Origin: Xanthobacteraceae bacterium
GTDB lineage: Bacteria; Pseudomonadota; Alphaproteobacteria; Rhizobiales; Xanthobacteraceae
Direction of reading: 5' to 3'
Assembly: GCA_030043285.1 (NCBI GenBank)
Contig: JASHXZ010000530.1
Location: 1-7,239 of the forward strand
DNA: 7,239 nucleotides
The notes beneath the pieces are model-generated. The model saw nothing but the letters and a program-made list of their open reading frames with translations. It did not search any database and was not told the origin of the DNA. Made by a program: the position numbers and the translations under genes. Each line of letters opens with the position of its first letter. Within the stretch, counting starts at the first letter, position 1. Below are positions 1 to 4,934 of the stretch, one piece after another.

Positions 1-285
1 TCCGCCGCGCGGCTGCCGGTGATGACGAGCCCGACGCATATCGTGCCGGTCTTTGTCGGCGACCCGGAGCGCTGCAAGGCGGCGAGCGATCTTCTTCTCG
101 CCGAGCACGGCATCTACATCCAGCCGATCAATTATCCGACCGTGCCGCGGGGCACCGAGCGGCTGCGCATCACGCCGAGCCCGTACCACGACGATGCCCT
201 GATCGACACGCTCGCCGAAGCGCTGGTCGACGTCTGGCAGCGCCTCGGTCTGCCGCTGAAAGAGAGCGCGCTGGCAGCGGAGTAA
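1..285 (+). CDS. hemA: 5-aminolevulinate synthase, C-terminal part (5' truncated by window)
   Basis: This is the last 94 residues of a PLP-dependent 5-aminolevulinate synthase. The enzyme condenses glycine with succinyl-CoA to give 5-aminolevulinate, the first step of heme and tetrapyrrole synthesis by the Shemin (C4) route, in the cytoplasm. The frame is open from base 1 and ends at TAA 283-285. The segment reading [12 protein letters not shown], then [11 protein letters not shown] and [15 protein letters not shown], is the characteristic C-terminal domain of ALAS and separates it from related alpha-oxoamine synthases such as KBL and BioF. The family is about 400 residues long, so roughly three quarters lies upstream of the window, including the PLP lysine. 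This route to heme is typical of Alphaproteobacteria. No clear terminator follows. The next gene is convergent. Confidence 0.95.
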   Translation, partial: SAARLPVMTSPTHIVPVFVGDPERCKAASDLLLAEHGIYIQPINYPTVPRGTERLRITPSPYHDDALIDTLAEALVDVWQRLGLPLKESALAAE

Positions 286-347
286 AGGCCGCTTCTGTTG
301 ATGTCATCGTCCGCGCAAGCGGATGGTCCAGCGCACACCGACGGTTA

Positions 348-390
348 GTCGTTTACTGGATGCCCCGCTTTCGCTTTCGCGGAGCACGAC
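348..390. repeat. Imperfect palindrome, REP-like intergenic element
   Basis: The outer arms GTCGT (348-352) and ACGAC (386-390) are complementary. The inner arms TGCCCCG (361-367) and CGGAGCA (380-386) pair with one mismatch around a pyrimidine-rich loop. The element lies between the convergent ends of hemA and the BrnA-like gene. From memory it resembles palindromic intergenic repeats (CCCCGC..GCGGGG next to CATCCAG) that are frequent in Bradyrhizobium-type genomes; only one copy is visible here. It could equally be a bidirectional transcription-end hairpin, although it lacks a T-run. Confidence 0.35.
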
Positions 391-423
391 AAATTGTGAA
401 TTGCCGAAGCGCGCTTGCCTACG

Positions 424-660
424 CTACAGCCCCGCCGCTTTGCGCAGCGCCGCGTTGATACGCTCCTGCCAGCCGGGGCCTTCGGCCTGAAAGGCGTCGA
501 GCACGTCGCGGTCGATACGCAGCGATACCATTTCCTTCGCGCCGGGCAGCGTCGGCGGCTTCGGCGCCGCTTCGACAGGCTTCGGCGCGGTCACCGCTTT
601 AAAGGCCCGTTCGGCTGCGGCGCGCGGATCGCCGCGTGGATCGGTCGGTCGTCGACTCAT
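424..660 (-). CDS. BrnA-family antitoxin-like protein, orphan
   Basis: This is a 78-residue protein. Residues 1-40 are charged and Pro/Ala-rich, probably flexible. Residues 41-78 (KEMVSLRID, DVLDAF, GPGWQERINAALRKAAG) match the C-terminal ribbon-helix-helix-like region of BrnA antitoxins: one beta strand for DNA contact, then two helices. In known BrnTA modules the RelE-like toxin BrnT is encoded just upstream, and BrnA neutralises it and represses the operon. Here the upstream neighbour (838-1101) is on the other strand and is unrelated, so no BrnT partner is visible. The protein may be a free-standing DNA-binding regulator or may pair with a toxin elsewhere. No Shine-Dalgarno sequence precedes the ATG at 660. 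Family assignment is fairly sure; function without a toxin is not. Confidence 0.8.
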   Translation of the reverse strand: MSRRPTDPRGDPRAAAERAFKAVTAPKPVEAAPKPPTLPGAKEMVSLRIDRDVLDAFQAEGPGWQERINAALRKAAGL

Positions 661-666
661 GCGGCG

Positions 667-675
667 ATTGTAGCA
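667..675 (-). promoter_or_regulatory. Extended -10 promoter for the BrnA-like gene (leaderless)
   Basis: On the minus strand TGCTACAAT (an extended -10, TGn plus TACAAT) ends 7 nt before or at the A of the BrnA-like ATG. Transcription would therefore start at about the start codon. The absence of any purine-rich ribosome site fits leaderless translation. No good -35 is seen. A perfect palindrome GTCGCGAC (683-690) sits just upstream, about where the -35 region would be, and could be an operator. Confidence 0.35.
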
Positions 676-744
676 AAGGCGCGTCGCGACAGCATCCTAT
701 TTTGTGGGTGAACCGCTAGTAGAGAGCACCGCGCGATCACCCTC

Positions 745-778
745 TTGCGTGCTTGCGGCAGGCGATCCCGCCACGCAA
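745..778. other. Hairpin-forming inverted repeat upstream of the secreted four-cysteine protein
   Basis: TTGCGTG (745-751) pairs with CACGCAA (772-778), and GCGG (755-758) pairs with CCGC (768-771). This leaves a 3-nt bulge and a 9-nt loop. It lies 60 nt upstream of the ATG at 838, between two divergent genes. It could be an operator or a 5'-leader structure. There is no T-run, so a terminator is unlikely. Confidence 0.3.
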
Positions 779-837
779 AGTGCGCCGCTGCCTGCGATTC
801 TGCATGCGGCCAAGGACAGACCAGAAAAGAGGGGATC

Positions 838-1101
838 ATGAACCTGGTGAAGGCGGTGTTGATTGCCGCGGCTTGCGCGATCACCGTGACAAGCGCCGGT
901 GCGGCCACGACCGACGACGTCAAGTGGATCAATCAATGCGTCAAGGACAACAAGGGCGACGCGCCCGATGGCGTCGTGCTCAAGTATTGCACCTGCATGA
1001 ACAACAAGATGAGCGACAACGAGACCCAGTCGATCACGCAGTGGGAAAAATCGCACCCGACCGAGCGCGCGGCCTGCGATAAGGAAGCCGGCTGGAAATG
1101 A
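838..1101 (+). CDS. Small secreted four-cysteine protein, function unknown
   Basis: This 87-residue precursor has a Sec-type signal peptide: Lys5, a hydrophobic core at 6-20 and a likely cleavage after SAGA at 22 or 23. The mature part of about 65 residues has four cysteines (34, 51, 53, 80) in a C-x16-C-x-C-x26-C pattern and ends in KEAGWK. It probably acts in the periplasm with two disulfides; a CxC pair could also bind metal. The ATG at 838 was chosen because AGAGGGG (828-834) is a good ribosome site and the signal peptide begins there, although the frame is open upstream. I recall similar unnamed small proteins in Bradyrhizobium-type genomes but cannot name a domain. It runs convergently into the reductase gene, 6 nt away, with no terminator between. 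Confidence 0.8.
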   Translation: MNLVKAVLIAAACAITVTSAGAATTDDVKWINQCVKDNKGDAPDGVVLKYCTCMNNKMSDNETQSITQWEKSHPTERAACDKEAGWK

Positions 1102-1107
1102 TCGGCG

Positions 1108-2046
1108 TCAGCCGCCGCTCGTCGCCGCATCGCTGACCGCGCGCAACAGCGCGAGCAGCGCGTGGTTGAGCGGGGTGGCGATACCGCGGCGCTCTCCGGC
1201 CGCAACGATCGCGCCGGTGAGCGCCTCGACCTCCAGCGTGAGGCCGGCCAGTCGGTCGAAATACATCGAGGTGCCAAGCTCGCCCGAGAAGGTGAACAAC
1301 GTGGCGAGCGCGCGCTGGGGTTCGTCGTCAGCGAGCCGCACGCCTTCGGCGCGCCCGACCGCGACGGCCTCGGCCAGAATGGCAAGGCAAAGCTCCTGGA
1401 TTTCCGCACGCCGCAGCACCGCTTGGCGCTGCAATGTCAGCGCAGTGATCGGATTGGCGACGGCATTGATCAGGAGCTTGCGCCAGATCAGCGTGGCGAA
1501 GTCGTCGCACAATTGCACGCGCAGCGGCGTGCCGGCGAACAGCTGCGCGAACGCGCGCCCATCGACGTCGTCCGCCACCGCCATGTCCTGATCGCTGCCT
1601 TGGCGCAACCGCACCCGGTCCGGCGCCAGCCGCTCGCCGTTGTAATAGACGATGATCGGCAGCACCGTGGCGCCGTCGGCAAGCGGCGCGACCCGCTCGA
1701 CGTGACCAATGCCGTTCTGCAGCACGGCGATGCGGGTTTTCGCCGCGCACAGGCGCGCAAGCCATGGCGCCGCGGATTGGGTCTGGTGCGTCTTGGTGCA
1801 CAACAGCACCCAGTCCGCCGGCTCCTTGATCTGCGCCGCATCGGTATACACCGGCAGCTGCAATTCAACCGTTCCGCCCGGTTGGTCGAGCACGAGTTTT
1901 TCGATCGGGCGGCGGACGCATGCCGTCACGTGGTGCCGACCGGCCGCGGCAAGGCAGCCGGCCACAACGCCGCCGATACTGCCGAGCCCGATCACGGCAA
2001 TGGTTTGCTGCCGCTGTGCCGCTGGCGATGGTGAACTGTCGGACAT
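1108..2046 (-). CDS. 2-dehydropantoate 2-reductase-like protein (ketopantoate reductase family)
   Basis: This 312-residue, probably cytoplasmic, NADP(H)-dependent enzyme belongs to the PanE/ApbA family. Members reduce ketopantoate to pantoate for CoA synthesis. An N-terminal Rossmann fold carries GLGSIG at 20-25. LLCTK at 81-85 and QNGIG at 110-114 are family motifs. In the C-terminal helical domain, WRKLLINAVANPITAL at 188-203 contains the expected catalytic Lys190 with Asn194 and Asn198. TSMYFD at 259-264 followed by Glu272 matches the substrate-binding Ser/Glu region. The start at ATG 2046 places the Rossmann strand 15 residues in, as usual; its ribosome site is weak. An in-frame extension to 2304 is Arg-rich and unlike the family. 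Alphaproteobacteria often carry several such paralogues, so the substrate may be another 2-oxo acid and I give no symbol. Confidence 0.88.
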   Translation of the reverse strand: MSDSSPSPAAQRQQTIAVIGLGSIGGVVAGCLAAAGRHHVTACVRRPIEKLVLDQPGGTVELQLPVYTDAAQIKEPADWVLLCTKTHQTQSAAPWLARLCAAKTRIAVLQNGIGHVERVAPLADGATVLPIIVYYNGERLAPDRVRLRQGSDQDMAVADDVDGRAFAQLFAGTPLRVQLCDDFATLIWRKLLINAVANPITALTLQRQAVLRRAEIQELCLAILAEAVAVGRAEGVRLADDEPQRALATLFTFSGELGTSMYFDRLAGLTLEVEALTGAIVAAGERRGIATPLNHALLALLRAVSDAATSGG

Positions 2047-2076
2047 TGCCAAGGACAAATCGGAAAATAGGTCGCG

Positions 2077-2102
2077 GGAACCGGTACGCAAAACTACGCG
2101 TT
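2077..2102 (+). promoter_or_regulatory. EcfG-type general stress promoter, exact match
   Basis: GGAAC (2077-2081), 17 nt, CGTT (2099-2102) matches the GGAAC-N16/17-CGTT consensus of the alphaproteobacterial general-stress ECF sigma factor. It lies in the intergenic region between the divergent reductase and the small genes that begin at 2137 and 2297, and points at the latter. The expected transcript start is near 2110. The promoter assignment comes from the motif alone. Confidence 0.5.
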
Positions 2103-2120
2103 GCGATAGTGCCCTCTCGG

Positions 2121-2156
2121 CGCAATGGAGCCAAGTATGGCGCTCCGCGCATTGCG
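2121..2156. other. Interrupted inverted repeat downstream of the EcfG-type promoter
   Basis: CGCAATG (2121-2127) pairs with CATTGCG (2150-2156), and GAGC (2128-2131) pairs with GCTC (2142-2145). The right arm has a 4-nt bulge. The repeat would fall at the 5' end of a transcript from the promoter at 2077 and brackets the GGAG-ATG at 2127-2139. It could be an mRNA hairpin affecting translation or a repressor site. Confidence 0.3.
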
Positions 2157-2343
2157 TAAAGTGATGGTTGCCTTCGCCACGTTCGATTCGGTCGCGGCGT
2201 GTCGGGCCTGTGCGACGCAGAGCCCGCCTTCGCCCCAGCCGGGAACTGCGCCTCCGCAAGGCGGCGCGGACGAGCGGACGATCGAAGGTGCAAGCGGTGA
2301 GCACGCGTCCCGCGCCGATGGCAGCCCCGATGCACAGCCCTAG
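2137..2343 (+). CDS. Possible small protein, unrecognised (doubtful)
   Basis: This 68-residue frame starts at ATG 2137 with GGAG (2127-2130) six bases upstream, about 27 nt after the start predicted for the EcfG-type promoter. The N-terminus (ALRALRKVMVAFATF) could be a short membrane or signal segment, but Asp17 interrupts the hydrophobic stretch and there is no clean cleavage site or lipobox despite Cys22 and Cys25. The rest is Pro/Gly/Ala/Asp-rich and looks disordered. Third positions are about 70% G/C, compatible with coding but not much different from the other positions. It overlaps the next gene by 47 nt, or by 14 nt if that gene starts at ATG 2330. It may simply be leader sequence. 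I do not recognise a homologue. Confidence 0.3.
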   Translation: MALRALRKVMVAFATFDSVAACRACATQSPPSPQPGTAPPQGGADERTIEGASGEHASRADGSPDAQP

Positions 2344-2530
2344 CGAGCGCGAAGCGCATCTCTACGCGCTCGCCGACAACCTCTTGTTCAAGATTGAGCG
2401 CGACGGCGAGCGCTTCACTCTCGTGCGCACCGCCGACGTATCGAAGCCGGTACGGCACGAGCGCCTGACGATCGACCAAGCCGAGGCGTTGCTTGGCAAT
2501 TGGAAGCTGCGTGGCCTCGGCGGCGGCTGA
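2297..2530 (+). CDS. Small conserved hypothetical protein, soluble
   Basis: This protein has 77 residues from GTG 2297. The conserved-looking part begins at PSEREAHLYALADNLLF, continues through a short strand region (KIERDGERFTLVRTADV) and ends with LTIDQAEALLGNWKLRG. This suggests a helix, a beta hairpin and a final helix. There is no signal peptide or membrane span, so it is cytoplasmic. The GTG start is preferred because GAAGG (2284-2288) sits 8 nt upstream. ATG 2318 (70 aa) and ATG 2330 (66 aa) are possible but have poor ribosome sites; if similar proteins begin close to the EREAHLYAL block, 2330 would be the true start. I recall unnamed proteins of this kind in Bradyrhizobium/Rhodopseudomonas but no described function. 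The exact EcfG-type promoter upstream hints at stress-dependent expression. Confidence 0.72.
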   Translation: MSTRPAPMAAPMHSPSEREAHLYALADNLLFKIERDGERFTLVRTADVSKPVRHERLTIDQAEALLGNWKLRGLGGG

Positions 2531-2754
2531 ATTGGAGCCCTCATCGCATTCGTGTGCCGCTCACTCACGCCCTGGCGGCCACAGGCCGAAATTGCCGGGT
2601 TCACAACCTGGAAAACCAAGCCGCTGAGGAACTGGTGTGATCCATTTGCCGCACTGGGCCGGCAATCCGTTGCCGCCACGCTATCGCCGCGCAAATGCCG
2701 CGATTTTTGCCGACATGCCTCCTCATCCCAAACACGAAGGAGAGGGGTCGTAGC

Positions 2755-3060
2755 GTGAAGCTTCACATCGTATTCGCAGGCGCGGTTGTTGCCGCGCTGG
2801 CCTGCCCGATGGCCGCGCAGGCACAAGGTATCCCGGGCGGCATTGCCCATGGCGCTCAGGAGGGCGGACAAGCAGCGGGGCCGGTCGGCGCTGTGGTCGG
2901 CGGCGCTGTTGGCGGCGTTGTCGGCGGCGTCCAGGGACTGCTCGGCATCCAGCCGACCTATGCCGCCTATCCGGTGGAGGGACGGCCGGTTTACCATCAT
3001 CATCATCGCTACTGGCGCAGGCACACCTATCGCCACGTGCGGCATCATCCGGTGAGTTGA
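2755..3060 (+). CDS. Secreted glycine-zipper and histidine-rich small protein
   Basis: This is a 101-residue precursor. Residues 1-23 form a Sec signal peptide ending AAQA, with cleavage before Gln24. Residues 42-64 form a glycine-zipper-like segment with regularly spaced GG pairs (VGAVVGGAVGGVVGGVQG), which in other envelope proteins packs against membranes. The tail from residue 80 is rich in His, Arg and Tyr (HHHH at 81-84, HH at 97-98) and could bind metal or polyanions; that is inference. The start is GTG 2755, after the strong purine site GAAGGAGAGGGG (2736-2747). The same frame is open farther upstream but without signal-peptide character. It probably acts in the periplasm or at the outer membrane. 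It stands alone, ends at a hairpin terminator, and faces two further small secreted-protein genes. Confidence 0.78.
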   Translation: MKLHIVFAGAVVAALACPMAAQAQGIPGGIAHGAQEGGQAAGPVGAVVGGAVGGVVGGVQGLLGIQPTYAAYPVEGRPVYHHHHRYWRRHTYRHVRHHPVS

Positions 3061-3088
3061 GCGCGGCTACATCACTGCGATACGGAAA

Positions 3089-3115
3089 AAGCCCGGCCCA
3101 CGCGCGGCCGGGCTT
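3089..3115. terminator. Bidirectional intrinsic terminator
   Basis: A perfect 10-bp stem (AAGCCCGGCC at 3089-3098 with GGCCGGGCTT at 3106-3115) has a 7-nt loop. On the minus strand it is followed by TTTTT (complement of 3086-3090), which is the better tail. On the plus strand the tail is TTCTGTTT. It lies between the convergent genes ending at 3060 (+) and 3161 (-) and probably serves both. Confidence 0.88.
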
Positions 3116-3160
3116 CTGTTTGGATGTTTGGAAAGCGCGGCTTACCAACCGCGATCGGAT

Positions 3161-3361
3161 TCAGCGTTCAGCGCCCGCGCCCGTTCCGCTGCCGCCCTGA
3201 ACGCGCGGGCCCGGCCCGCCGCGCTCGTGGTAGGCGCCGCCGCCGTAATAATTGTAGAGACCGTGGTGATGCCGCATCGTGTAATGGTGCGTCCACGCCA
3301 TCGAGGCAGAGGTCGCGGTCAACAGCATCACCAACGCTGCAATCAGTGTCTTCGAGGTCAT
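3161..3361 (-). CDS. Small secreted His/Gly-rich protein with C-terminal GGPGPRV tail
   Basis: This is a 66-residue precursor with a signal peptide at 1-22 (cleavage probably after SMA). The mature part has a His/Tyr-rich section (HHYTMRHHH, then YNYYGGG) and ends in GGPGPRV plus GGSGTGAGAER. The last 20 residues match those of the protein at 3575-3820 except at four positions, so the two are paralogues or share a terminal module. The start at ATG 3361 has GGAGA about 7 nt upstream. The same frame is open to 3406 but without a signal peptide or ribosome site. Location is probably periplasmic or extracellular. No known domain is recognised. The His cluster suggests metal binding, as inference only. 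Confidence 0.78.
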   Translation of the reverse strand: MTSKTLIAALVMLLTATSASMAWTHHYTMRHHHGLYNYYGGGAYHERGGPGPRVQGGSGTGAGAER

Positions 3362-3443
3362 AGGGCAATCTCCATTCTGCCAACGCCGAAGGAAAACTCG
3401 GCGCACCTGTCCTCGGTTCGGCTAAAAAACATCAAATGTCGCG

Positions 3444-3468
3444 GGAACGCGATGCAAGTGGCGGCGTT
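3444..3468 (+). promoter_or_regulatory. EcfG-type promoter, exact match, facing a terminator
   Basis: GGAAC (3444-3448), 16 nt, CGTT (3465-3468) fits the general-stress sigma consensus exactly. It points right, into the gap between the two paralogous minus-strand genes, where the next plus-strand feature is the terminator at 3517-3546 rather than a gene. The predicted transcript start is about 3475. A chance match cannot be excluded. Confidence 0.35.
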
Positions 3469-3474
3469 CGACCC

Positions 3475-3548
3475 GGCGGTCCGCGGCGCACCATCACGCG
3501 ACTGCGGCAGGGAACAAAGAAACCCGGCGACTGCGCCGGGTTTCTTGT
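3475..3548 (+). ncRNA. Candidate short RNA between promoter motif and terminator
   Basis: If the EcfG-type motif at 3444-3468 is active, transcription from about 3475 would stop at the strong hairpin 3517-3546 followed by TTTCTTGT. That gives an RNA of roughly 70-75 nt with no open frame of note. It would share, antisense, the terminator segment at the 3' end of the 3575-3820 transcript. Only the promoter motif and the terminator support it. Confidence 0.2.
3517..3546. terminator. Strong intrinsic terminator, likely bidirectional
   Basis: A perfect 13-bp stem (AAGAAACCCGGCG at 3517-3529 with CGCCGGGTTTCTT at 3534-3546) closes an ACTG tetraloop. On the minus strand the core is followed by TTTCTTTGTT, placed 29 nt after the stop of the 3575-3820 gene, so this is that gene's terminator. 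On the plus strand the tail TTTCTTGT is also adequate. Confidence 0.9.
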
Positions 3549-3574
3549 GGCTTCGGTCAGGTTCGAGGAACGCA

Positions 3575-3820
3575 CTAGCGCTGGGCACCGATGCCCATGC
3601 CACTGCCGCCGCCAACCCGCGGACCGGGGCCGCCTCTCAACCAGTACGGAGGGCTACCCTGATAGCCGTAATACCCGCCATAGCCGGGTGCGGCGTCGTA
3701 CAGTCCGCCACCATAGCCATACGGTCCGCCATAGTAAGTTTGGGCGAACAATGCGGTCGCGGTTCCCAGCGTCGCGGCGGCGAGCAAGGCGGCTGCTGCG
3801 ATAAGTTTCTTGGCCGTCAT
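3575..3820 (-). CDS. Small secreted Gly/Tyr-rich protein with C-terminal GGPGPRV tail
   Basis: This is an 81-residue precursor. The signal peptide at 1-27 has Lys4-Lys5, an Ala/Leu core and a likely cleavage after ALFA or FAQ. The mature part is built of Tyr/Gly/Pro repeats (YYGGPYGYGGG, GYGGYYGYQG) and is probably disordered. It ends in GGPGPRV plus GGSGMGIGAQR. This tail repeats the last 20 residues of the protein at 3161-3361, while the middle regions differ (Tyr/Gly here, His there). The start at ATG 3820 is supported by AAGGAGAG about 8 nt upstream. It has its own terminator at 3517-3546, so it is transcribed separately from its paralogue. I recall small Bradyrhizobium proteins with similar ends but know no function; a cell-surface or periplasmic role is inference. 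Confidence 0.82.
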   Translation of the reverse strand: MTAKKLIAAAALLAAATLGTATALFAQTYYGGPYGYGGGLYDAAPGYGGYYGYQGSPPYWLRGGPGPRVGGGSGMGIGAQR

Positions 3821-4216
3821 GTGAGTCTCTCCTTATCTCTCCCGTTTGGAAACCCGTGACACCGCGCTTCCGTTCGCTCACAAAATGTTGCGCGTGCGAA
3901 GAAACAGGCAGGAAGAGATCCCAGACCGAGACTAAATTCACCTAGGCAAGCTAGATTTCAGAAAATTATTCAGAGCAGAACGCGCTGTTTGCTATCCGGC
4001 CTGCCGAATAAACGTCGTGTAAACGGATTGATCAATACGGCCCGTCGCCGGACCACCGCAGTGCGCTCCATGCGTTCGTGCGCGCCTTGTCGGGAGTGAC
4101 GTTCACGCCCATCGCGAGGTTCATGCGCTTGTCGGCCCGCATTGACTGCGGCACGGCGGCCGACCTAAGCAAAAGCTGGATTGCGCGAAGTCTCTGTGCC
4201 GCGAAGGGGCGACGGG
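3821..4216. other. Intergenic region without a convincing gene
   Basis: This region of 396 bases separates the divergent genes starting at 3820 (-) and 4217 (+). The part from 3930 to 4040 is noticeably more A/T-rich than the surroundings and probably holds promoter elements for the minus-strand gene. TTGACT at 4142-4147 is a possible -35 for the flavin-reductase-like gene, with a poor -10 (CTAAGC, 17 nt on). A 36-codon minus-strand frame (4032-4142) has no ribosome site and I do not count it. No tRNA, repeat or terminator is seen. Confidence 0.6.
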
Positions 4217-4855
4217 ATGGCTGATATTACCACGACCGATTATCTCGAAATCGATCCGGCTTCGGCCGAGCGGCGCCAAGTCTATCGCATGCTGGTCGGC
4301 TCGGTCGTGCCGCGGCCGATCGGCTGGGCCTCGACGGTGGACGGCAACGGCCGCACCAATCTGGCGCCGTTCAGCTTCTTTACCGTGGTCTGCGTCGTAC
4401 CGCCGATGATTTCGCTGACCATCGCTCGCAATCCCGACGGCAGCGAGAAGCACACGCTGAAGAACGTGCGGCAGACCGGCGAGTTCTGCTTCAACATCGT
4501 TACCGAGCGGGTGTGGAAGGAAATGGTCGATTCCGCCAACGGTTTTCCCGAAGGCGATTCCGAGTTCGACAAGACGGGCTTGACCCCGATCCCGTGCGTC
4601 AAGATCAAGCCGCCGCGGGTCGCCGAAGTACCGATTCATTTCGAGTGCAAGCTGCATCAGGTCATCGAGCTCGGGCCCAACCGGCACCCGCTGGTGATCG
4701 GCGAAGTGGTGTTCATGCATGTCGATCCGCGCTGCATGACCAATGGCTATATCGACATGCGCAAGCTCAATCCGGTCGGCCGCCTCAACGGCTTCTTCTA
4801 CGCCACGCTCGGCGACATTTTGGAGCGCAAGTTCGACGACGGCCAGCCGCGGTGA
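4217..4855 (+). CDS. Flavin reductase-like, FMN-binding split-barrel protein
   Basis: This 212-residue cytoplasmic protein belongs to the flavin reductase-like (DIM6/NTAB) family. Members bind FMN in a split beta barrel; many reduce flavin with NAD(P)H for partner monooxygenases, others are of unknown activity. The family signature is clear: VGSVVPRPIGWAST at 27-40, NLAPFSFFTVV at 48-58 (FMN-phosphate and isoalloxazine contacts), PPMISLTIA at 62-70, KHTLKNVRQTGEFCFNIV in the middle, and a later strand pair with IGEVVFMHVD. The start at ATG 4217 has GAAGGGG (4202-4208) 8 nt upstream; an in-frame ATG at 4181 lacks one. No monooxygenase gene is adjacent, so the physiological partner is unknown. 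The next gene begins 79 nt downstream on the same strand, with no terminator visible, so they may be cotranscribed. Confidence 0.9.
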   Translation: MADITTTDYLEIDPASAERRQVYRMLVGSVVPRPIGWASTVDGNGRTNLAPFSFFTVVCVVPPMISLTIARNPDGSEKHTLKNVRQTGEFCFNIVTERVWKEMVDSANGFPEGDSEFDKTGLTPIPCVKIKPPRVAEVPIHFECKLHQVIELGPNRHPLVIGEVVFMHVDPRCMTNGYIDMRKLNPVGRLNGFFYATLGDILERKFDDGQPR

Positions 4856-4934
4856 CGACGACGGGATTTTGCTTTGAGCGGCGCAGATACTAAATTCCCG
4901 GGTGCGATCAGAGACGCTTCGACGAGGTGATTCG

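Noticed and set aside
1162..2034. Long plus-strand open frame (290 codons) opposite the reductase gene
   Set aside because: It is a high-GC antisense shadow, rich in Arg, Gln and His with no recognisable domain. The minus-strand frame has all family motifs.
2047..2304. In-frame upstream extension of the ketopantoate reductase-like gene to an ATG at 2304
   Set aside because: The added 86 residues are Arg-rich and unlike the family, while ATG 2046 gives the normal distance to the Rossmann motif. The extension would also cover the divergent promoter region.
3128..3859. Plus-strand open frame crossing both tail-motif secreted proteins and a terminator
   Set aside because: It runs antisense through two genes with signal peptides and through a strong hairpin terminator.
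3848..3874. GGAAAC-N17-CGTT on the plus strand, resembling an EcfG promoter
   Set aside because: The -35 has an inserted base relative to GGAAC, and no plus-strand gene follows for over 300 nt.
4032..4142. 36-codon minus-strand frame in the large intergenic gap
   Set aside because: It has no ribosome site, no recognisable features, and a length easily reached by chance at this GC content.
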